Positions 58,400 through 64,000 of a stretch of 64,000 nt of DNA are shown here, piece after piece (the stretch's first letter is position 1; each line of letters opens with the position of its first letter). A program made the position numbers and the translations under genes. The notes below the pieces were generated by a model. It had not been told where the DNA came from. It was given only the letters and a program-made list of their open reading frames with translations, and searched no databases. The DNA is from Pseudoclavibacter sp. AY1H1 (GTDB lineage Bacteria; Actinomycetota; Actinomycetes; Actinomycetales; Microbacteriaceae): positions 1 through 64,000 of the forward strand of contig NZ_PSXX01000008.1 of NCBI RefSeq assembly GCF_002931055.1, written 5' to 3'.

Positions 58400-60043
58400 A
58401 TGCACATCCTCGTCACGTCGCTCGCGCGCGGCTTCGCGCTCGAAGACCGGCGAGGTCCCGCCGATGGCGACGAGGCGTCGGCGCCCGTCACCGTTCCCGA
58501 CGCGATCGCCCTCGCGCAGCTCGTGTCCGAACGTGAGCGGTCTGCGCCGCCGTCCGATCCCATCCGGTGGGTGTGGAACAGCCAGGACATCGTGCCGCGA
58601 CTTCTCGCCCACGGCGTGCGGGTGGGGCGCTGCCACGATCTGCGCCTTGCCGGGCGCATCCTCATCACGGCCGGCTACCTCGACGCTCGATTCGACGTCG
58701 CGGATGCTCGTGGGGGCTCGCACCCCGGCGAGGGCCTCTTCGATCTCGACGCCGAGAACCCGGGAACGCCCGAGGCGACGCGGCGGCTCTTCGACGCCCA
58801 GCTCGCCGGGCTGGAGGCGTCGGATCAGGAAGCGGATCGGAAGGGCGCCCTCGCGTTCCTCGTCGGCGTCGAGAGCGCTGGAGCCCTCGTCGCGGCCGAG
58901 CTTCGGGCGGCGGGCATGCCGTTCAGCGTCGAACGCCACGAGGGAGTGCTCGTCGAGGCGCTCGGCGCGAGGGGCACGGGTGGCCGACCGGCGAAGCTCG
59001 AGGCGGCGGCCTCAGCTGTTCGAGCTGCGCTCGGGGAGGCGACGCTCAACGTCGACTCGCCAAAAGACCTCCTCGCTGCACTGCGCCGGGCGGGGCTCGA
59101 TGTGGCCAGCACCAGCAAGTGGGAACTCGTCGGCAAATCGCATCCGGTCGTCGACGCGCTGCTGCACTACAAGCGTCTGCATCGGCTCTTCACGGCGAAC
59201 GGCTGGACGTGGCGCGAGGAGTGGATCCACGGTGGGCGGTTCCGCCCCGACTATGTGCCGGGCGGCGTAGTGACCGGGCGCTGGGCGACGAGCGGCGGCG
59301 GAGCGATGCAGCTCCCGAAGGAGATCCGCAGCGCCGTGGTCGCCGACACCGGCTGGAAGCTCGTCGTCGCGGACGCGGCCCAGCTCGAACCGAGGATCCT
59401 CGCGGCCATGTCGGGGGATGAGGCCATGGCACGGGCGGGCGCGCAGCGCGACATGTACGCGGCATTCGTCGACCGCGGCGTCGTGCCGGACCGAGACAGC
59501 GCCAAGGTCGCGATGCTCGGGGCCATGTACGGCGCGACGACGGGCCAGAGCGCCGTCCTCCTGCCGGGTCTCGAGCGGGCGTTCCCGCACGCCATGGGGC
59601 TTGTCGCCTCGGCTGCGCGTTCCGGTGAGCGGGGGCAGCAGGTGCAGACCTGGCTCGGTCGCACGTCTCCGTGGCCGCCCGCTGAGTTCTCGCCTCGCGA
59701 CTTCGGCCGCTTCACACGGAACTTCATCGTGCAGGGCACGGCAGCCGAATGGGCGCTCACGTGGATGGCGGGTATCCGGCAGCGCCTCGCCGCCCTCGGC
59801 TCGGGAACGGGAGACCCGCGGGGCACCGGCTCGGTCGCGGATGCGCCGCTCGAGCGCACGGCGCACCTCGCCTACTTCCTGCACGACGAGGTGGTCGTGC
59901 ACGCGCCAGCCGAGCACGCGGAGCGCGCCGCCGCGGAGGTCATCGCGGCCGCCGCAGAGGCAGGGCGCTTCCTGTTCGCCGGCAGCCAGGTCACGTTCCC
60001 CGTCGTCGCGCACGTCGTGGACAGCTACGGAGAAGCGAAGTAG
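58400..60043 (+). CDS. Bifunctional 3'-5' exonuclease/DNA polymerase, PolA-like
   Basis: A 547-aa family A polymerase relative. The C-terminal half keeps the polymerase motifs in reduced form: motif A VVADAAQLEPRILAAM (near 323-338), motif B RDSAKVAMLGAMYG (near 369-382), and motif C YFLHDEVVVHAP (near 493-504). The N-terminal half would be the exonuclease-like part, but I cannot place its DnaQ carboxylates with certainty. This short actinobacterial form exists beside normal PolA. ATG at 58400. Confidence 0.85.
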   Translation: MHILVTSLARGFALEDRRGPADGDEASAPVTVPDAIALAQLVSERERSAPPSDPIRWVWNSQDIVPRLLAHGVRVGRCHDLRLAGRILITAGYLDARFDVADARGGSHPGEGLFDLDAENPGTPEATRRLFDAQLAGLEASDQEADRKGALAFLVGVESAGALVAAELRAAGMPFSVERHEGVLVEALGARGTGGRPAKLEAAASAVRAALGEATLNVDSPKDLLAALRRAGLDVASTSKWELVGKSHPVVDALLHYKRLHRLFTANGWTWREEWIHGGRFRPDYVPGGVVTGRWATSGGGAMQLPKEIRSAVVADTGWKLVVADAAQLEPRILAAMSGDEAMARAGAQRDMYAAFVDRGVVPDRDSAKVAMLGAMYGATTGQSAVLLPGLERAFPHAMGLVASAARSGERGQQVQTWLGRTSPWPPAEFSPRDFGRFTRNFIVQGTAAEWALTWMAGIRQRLAALGSGTGDPRGTGSVADAPLERTAHLAYFLHDEVVVHAPAEHAERAAAEVIAAAAEAGRFLFAGSQVTFPVVAHVVDSYGEAK

Positions 60044-60059
60044 GCGCGGCTTCGGCGAC

Positions 60060-61217
60060 TCAGCGCTTCGGCCAGACCCAGAGCGGTCCGTCGAACTGCA
60101 GTTTGCCGCGGATGCTCGTCGCCCCCGCCTCCTTCTCGAGCTCGACGACGTTCGCGTCGTCGCGCAAGCCATCGACGAGGGACTGCGAGTGGGTGACGAC
60201 GATCACCTGCGTCTGCTCCGAGGCTCGCCGGATGAGGCCCGCAAGCGTTGGCAGGAGGCTGGGGTGGAGGCTCGCCTCCGGCTCGTTCAGGACCAGCAGC
60301 TCTGGCATGCGCGGCGAGAGGAGCGCCGTCGCGAGGAGGATCATCCGCAGCGTGCCGTCGGACAGCTCCCGCGCATCCAGTGGCCTCGCGAGGCCCGGCT
60401 GCGACATGACGATCTTCGCCATGCCAGACTCGTCTTCCTCGACGCTGACCCGTGACCCCGGGAAAGCAGCATCGATGGCGTCGTGGAAGGCCCCCGCCTG
60501 GCCGATTCGCTGCACCGTCGCGAGCGCGGCTGGGAGCCGCGAGCCGTCGTCGGGGAGCACCGGGGTGAACGTGGCGGGGCTCGGCAGCCGAGCGGGAGCC
60601 GCCGCGTCGGTGCGGAGGTAGTCGAGGAAGCGCCAACCGCGCGCCGACTCGCGCAGCGCGTACAGCTCGGGTGCTGTTGAGGGATCGGCGAGTGTCGCGA
60701 GCATCGACTCGGCCTCGCGCACGCTCCACTCGGCCTGCACGAGCTTGAAGTCGGCGTCTCTCACGCGCACCGAGTTCGCGCGGCGTTCGACGAGCGTCGT
60801 CGAGGGGCGCAGCAGCTCGCTCGCCCAGACGAGCTCGCTCTTGACCACCGGGTCGAAGGGGAAATCGGAGATGATCGGGATGCCGAGGTCGATCGCGAAG
60901 TTCTGGACCTGCTCCGGCGAGGGCATACCGAGGTCGGTCGCGAAGGACACCCCGGAGGTGCGCAGGCCGAGCTTGAGGGTGACGGGCTCACCGCGGGACC
61001 GCTTGCCGGCGTGGATGACCGCCCGGAGACCGCCCTCCATCGCGAGCGACGAGAGGGCCCCCTCGCGGATGATGTCGTGCAGCAGGCGCAGCGCTCGGTA
61101 GAGGTTGGACTTGCCGCTGCCGTTCGCCCCCGTGATGACGTTCAAGCGCTCGAGCCCGAGCGTGACGCTCTTGATGGACCGGTAGTTCTCGATGGCGAGG
61201 AGTTCAAGCATGCTCAC
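60060..61217 (-). CDS. AAA family ATPase (RecF/OLD-like, AAA_21)
   Basis: A 385-aa ABC-type ATPase. Walker A is GANGSGKSN at 30-38, the signature-like segment is ELSDGTLRMI near 280, Walker B is LLVLNEPEASLHP near 302-314, and the switch His is in VIVVTHSQSL near 335-344. There is no TOPRIM domain, so it is not a full OLD nuclease. It may act in DNA repair or defence, but no partner gene is near. GTG at 61217 is used; ATG at 61211 is equally possible. Confidence 0.87.
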   Translation of the reverse strand: MSMLELLAIENYRSIKSVTLGLERLNVITGANGSGKSNLYRALRLLHDIIREGALSSLAMEGGLRAVIHAGKRSRGEPVTLKLGLRTSGVSFATDLGMPSPEQVQNFAIDLGIPIISDFPFDPVVKSELVWASELLRPSTTLVERRANSVRVRDADFKLVQAEWSVREAESMLATLADPSTAPELYALRESARGWRFLDYLRTDAAAPARLPSPATFTPVLPDDGSRLPAALATVQRIGQAGAFHDAIDAAFPGSRVSVEEDESGMAKIVMSQPGLARPLDARELSDGTLRMILLATALLSPRMPELLVLNEPEASLHPSLLPTLAGLIRRASEQTQVIVVTHSQSLVDGLRDDANVVELEKEAGATSIRGKLQFDGPLWVWPKR

Positions 61218-61278
61218 ACGCTAGGGGGTACCTCCGACATCGCCGCTGGAGGGTGCGGTCGCGCCCTGCACATGCAGC

Positions 61279-61316
61279 AAGCGCGGCACCGCCTCCGGAG
61301 AGGCGGTGCCGCGCTT
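61279..61316. terminator. Perfect 17-bp hairpin between two minus-strand genes
   Basis: AAGCGCGGCACCGCCTC (61279-61295) and GAGGCGGTGCCGCGCTT (61300-61316) pair perfectly around CGGA. It lies 20 bp after the aldehyde dehydrogenase stop and before the AAA ATPase gene. It is a strong terminator candidate without a T-tract. Confidence 0.75.
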
Positions 61317-61336
61317 GTCCTCTGCGCGCTGGCCGT

Positions 61337-62722
61337 CTACTTGACCTGGCGGATGAGCTTCTTGTTCACGAACTCCTCGATGCCGAGCGAACCGAGCTCG
61401 CGGCCGAAGCCGGAGCGCTTCACTCCGCCGAAGGGCAGCTCGGGGCTGTCGAGCCCGACGCCGTTGATGTAGACCATGCCGGCTTCGATGGCGTCGGCGA
61501 CGCGCTGCGCCTGCTCCTGGTCGGTCGTGAAGAGGTACGAGCCAAGGCCGAAGGGCGTCGCGTTCGCGAGCTCGATGGCCTCCTCTTCGCTGCTGACCTT
61601 GTAGAGGGCGGCGACGGGGCCGAAGAACTCCTCCGTGTAGGCGTCGTTGTCGGGGGTGACTCCGGCGAGCACGGTCGACTCGAAGAAGTTGCCGTCGTGG
61701 CCACCACCTGCGAGGAGCTGCGCGCCCTGAGCGACAGCCCGCTCGACCTGCTCGGCGAGGTTCTTCGTGGCCGGGGCAGAGGAGAGCGGGCCGAGCTCCG
61801 AGTCGTCCTCCGTCGGGTCGACGGGAGCGACCGAGGTCATCGCGGCCGTGAACTTCTCCGCGAACTCGTCGTAGAGCGAGTCGATGACGATCATGCGCTT
61901 CGCGCCGTTGCAGGCCTGCCCGGAGTTATCGAGGCGCGCGGCGACCGCGGCTTCGACGGCCTCGTCGACGCTGTCGGTGCTGAGCAGGATGAACGGGTCG
62001 GAGCCGCCGAGCTCGAGGACCACCTTCTTGAGGTTGCGGCCCGCGATCTCGGCGACCGCGGCGCCCGCGCGCTCCGAGCCGGTCAGTGAGACGCCGTGGA
62101 TGCGGTCGTCGGCGATGATGTCGGCGATCTGCTCGTTGGTGGCGAAGATGTTGACGTAGGCACCCTCGGGGAACCCGGCGTCGGCGAAGATCTGCTGGAG
62201 CGCTGTCGCCGACTCGGGGCACTGGCCGGCGTGCTTCAGCAGGATCGGGTTGCCGAGCACGAGGTTCGGGCCGGCGAAGCGAGCGACCTGGTAGAACGGG
62301 AAGTTCCAGGGCATGATGCCGAGGAGGGGACCGAGGGCGGAGCGGCGGATGAGGGCGGTGCCTTCGCCTCCGAGCAGCTCGATCGGGGCGTCCTTCAGGA
62401 AGTTCTCCGCGTTGTCGGCGTAGTACTGCAGGATGTCGGCGCTGAAGTCGACCTCCCCGTAGGACTGCTCGATGGGCTTGCCCATCTCCTTCGTGATGAT
62501 CTCGGCGAGGGCCTCGCGGCGCTCGCGGTGCAGCTCGGCTGCCCGGCTCATGAGGGCGGCGCGCTCTGCGACGGTGCTCGGCTTCGACCAGGTCCGGTAG
62601 GCGCCGTCGAGGCTCTGCAGGGCGGTCTCGATGCCCTCGGATGCGACGAGCGGGAATTCCTGTCCCTGCTCGCCGGTGGCTGGGTTCACGACTACGTAGG
62701 TGCTCAAACTCACTCCAGACAT
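61337..62722 (-). CDS. NAD(P)-dependent aldehyde dehydrogenase (succinate-semialdehyde dehydrogenase-like)
   Basis: A 461-aa aldehyde dehydrogenase. Seen are PWNFPFYQVARFAGPNL near 138-154, GSERAGAAVAE, the catalytic Glu in LELGGSDPFIL near 235-245, the catalytic Cys in NSGQACNGAKR near 272, and EEFFGPVAALYKV near 362. The SGQACNGAKR and GSDPF blocks fit the GabD/Sad branch. It would oxidise succinate semialdehyde or a similar aldehyde. ATG at 62722; a GTG about 9 bp later is possible. Confidence 0.92.
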   Translation of the reverse strand: MSGVSLSTYVVVNPATGEQGQEFPLVASEGIETALQSLDGAYRTWSKPSTVAERAALMSRAAELHRERREALAEIITKEMGKPIEQSYGEVDFSADILQYYADNAENFLKDAPIELLGGEGTALIRRSALGPLLGIMPWNFPFYQVARFAGPNLVLGNPILLKHAGQCPESATALQQIFADAGFPEGAYVNIFATNEQIADIIADDRIHGVSLTGSERAGAAVAEIAGRNLKKVVLELGGSDPFILLSTDSVDEAVEAAVAARLDNSGQACNGAKRMIVIDSLYDEFAEKFTAAMTSVAPVDPTEDDSELGPLSSAPATKNLAEQVERAVAQGAQLLAGGGHDGNFFESTVLAGVTPDNDAYTEEFFGPVAALYKVSSEEEAIELANATPFGLGSYLFTTDQEQAQRVADAIEAGMVYINGVGLDSPELPFGGVKRSGFGRELGSLGIEEFVNKKLIRQVK

Positions 62723-62796
62723 TGGATGCGTGCGCGCAGCATCGCGCGATTGGGTGAAGCCTAGGAGATGGGGCCTTGGAAACCCAGGGTTCGGGC

Positions 62797-62826
62797 CGAT
62801 TTAACTGAATATCGTTTATTTACAGG
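62797..62826. promoter_or_regulatory. AT-rich divergent promoter region
   Basis: The sequence from GATTTAACTGAATATCG to TTTATTTACAG is far richer in A and T than the surroundings and lies between two divergent starts (62722 and 62892). An AAC-N8-GTT arrangement is present. It is probably the promoter or operator for one or both genes. Confidence 0.4.
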
Positions 62827-62891
62827 GTGCCTCTCCGGCGATGCGGCTCTAGGCTCTGGAGCGGCGGGATTCGCCCGCAGGCAGGGGATGG

Positions 62892-64000
62892 CATGAGCGA
62901 GCAGTCACACGACGATGTCCAGTTCTTCCGTGCGTTCAAGCGGTTCCTCGAACGCGTCAACGAGACGCCGGCCGAGGTCCAAGTCGTGCGCACGCCCTTC
63001 GGCGGCGAGCTGAGCGATTTCCTCGGCGCCGACGCCGAGGCGCTCCCGGTTGTCGTCGAGGAGTTTGCGAGCTACCGGATCGTCGACGCGGATATCGCAC
63101 TTGAGGAGATCGCCGCCCGCGGCGAAGCGAGGCTCGTCGGTGTCGCCGGTGGCTCCGCCCACGCGCACGCCGGCCTCGCGGAGCTCATCTCGAGCCCGCA
63201 CATGCCGTTCAGGTCGGGGCCCGCCGAGTTCGCCGAGAAGGCGACAGGGCCCAGGTCGACACGACAGGTCGTGAGCTTCGGTGCACGACTCTTCACCTAC
63301 CGTGGTGCCCGAGTTGTGGTCATGCAGCGCGCATCCCGCCCCGACATGGGCCGACCGCAGGGGCAGCTCGAGGTGCTCACCGCCGCAGACCCCTCGCTCG
63401 TCTCCGATCTCCTCGGCGAGGTTCGAGCCCTCATGATCGAGCGCAGCGTGCTGCGCGGCAAGGTGCTCGCGTTCGAGAACAGCGACTACCGGATGGACGC
63501 TGGCGCGTCCTTCCTGGAGCGCCCGAACGTCGCCGAGACCGACGTGATCCTGCCGTACGGCGTCCTCGAATCAGTGGTGGCGCACGTGATCGAGATCGGG
63601 CGGCAGCGTGAGGTCCTGCTCGCCGCGGGCCAGCACCTGAAGAGAGGCGTGCTGCTGTACGGCCCGCCTGGGACCGGGAAGACGCTCACGGTCAGGCATC
63701 TCCTGAGCCGCACGGAGGGGGTGACGGCCGTGCTGCTGACCGGGTCGAGCATCCAGCACATCGGCGCGGCCGCCGAACTGGCCCGCACCCTGCAGCCGTC
63801 GATCGTGGTGCTCGAGGACATCGACCTCGTTGCCATGGAACGCCACGCGTCCCCGCAGCCGTTGCTCTTCGAGGTGCTCGACGCGCTTGATGGCCTCGAC
63901 GGCGATGCCGACGTCGCCTTCATCATGACCACCAACCGGGTGCAGGTGCTCGAGCGGGCGCTCGTCTCGCGTCCCGGTCGCGTCGACCTGGCCGTGGAGA
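62892..64000 (+). CDS. AAA family ATPase, partial (runs past the window edge)
   Basis: About 369 residues are visible, with no stop before the edge. The N-terminal 240 residues (MSEQSHDDVQFFRAFKRFLE at the start) form an unrecognised domain. The AAA core has Walker A YGPPGTGKTL near 257, Walker B SIVVLEDIDLV near 305, the sensor-1 Asn in IMTTNRV, and SRPGRVDLAVE with arginine-finger-like Arg residues. The core resembles FtsH/Cdc48-type ATPases; no membrane helix precedes it. The start at 62892 follows a GGGGATGG stretch. Confidence 0.88.

Overview
The window is chromosomal DNA of a high-GC Gram-positive actinobacterium, most likely Microbacteriaceae. The reasons are the very high GC content, frequent GTG starts, stop/start overlaps of ATGA or GTGA, and the actinobacterial families present: DUF222-HNH endonuclease, septum-formation domain protein, PCu(A)C/DyP cluster and BioQ/BioY. 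The species is not assigned. I found no rRNA, complete tRNA, CRISPR array, insertion sequence or prophage. It reads as ordinary core and accessory chromosome with several well-marked regulatory modules.

Layout. 1-1.2 kb: a 61-bp perfect inverted repeat and an esterase. 1.4-4.0 kb: a membrane protein, then a PlsC-like acyltransferase coupled to a glycosyltransferase. 4.1-9.2 kb: an extracytoplasmic copper/heme operon (membrane protein, CopC, PCu(A)C chaperone, Tat-exported DyP peroxidase, PepSY membrane protein). 9.2-13.3 kb: HNH endonuclease, Mn-catalase, APC permease. 13.47-14.2 kb: a guanidine-III riboswitch and two SMR genes, which form a guanidinium exporter. 14.3-17.7 kb: lytic transglycosylase, lipoprotein, HutD-like protein, Amt. 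17.9-22.4 kb: DUF1684, luciferase-like and double-GNAT genes in tight overlap, then an alpha/beta hydrolase. 22.4-24.1 kb: pyrE, septum-formation protein, SRPBCC protein. 24.26-26.45 kb: an FMN riboswitch with ribX-ribY, a riboflavin uptake system. 26.45-29.6 kb: a broken small membrane gene, a Rossmann protein divergent from a MocR regulator, and a TMEM175-like channel. 29.6-31.3 kb: acetyltransferase and orphan DNA methyltransferase.

31.3-37.1 kb (minus strand) is a complete de novo NAD operon: nrtR-like Nudix regulator, nadA, nadB, nadC and a cysteine desulfurase, with a 25-bp operator in front. 37.1-40.1 kb: TrmH-type methyltransferase, then BioQ divergent from BioY with two identical operators, then an SDR-like protein. 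40.36-48.3 kb: the whole kdp potassium system (a 27-aa micropeptide, kdpF, A, B, C, D, E). 48.3-52 kb: two small acidic proteins, a GntR/membrane-protein pair with its own operator, and LysE with its LysR regulator. 52-55 kb: a DUF3494 ice-binding adhesin with a Thr/Pro stalk, then a two-gene HTH/nucleotidyltransferase module that resembles a toxin-antitoxin system. 55-64 kb: SRPBCC proteins, cupin, luciferase-like oxidoreductase, a polA-like polymerase, an AAA ATPase, an aldehyde dehydrogenase, and an AAA ATPase cut by the right window edge.

Most unusual are palindromic sequences carried in frame inside two genes (glycosyltransferase and nadB), many in-frame microsatellites, convergent gene pairs that share one palindromic CTAG as both stop codons, and two apparent frameshifts (end of the Nudix gene; small membrane gene at 26.5 kb).
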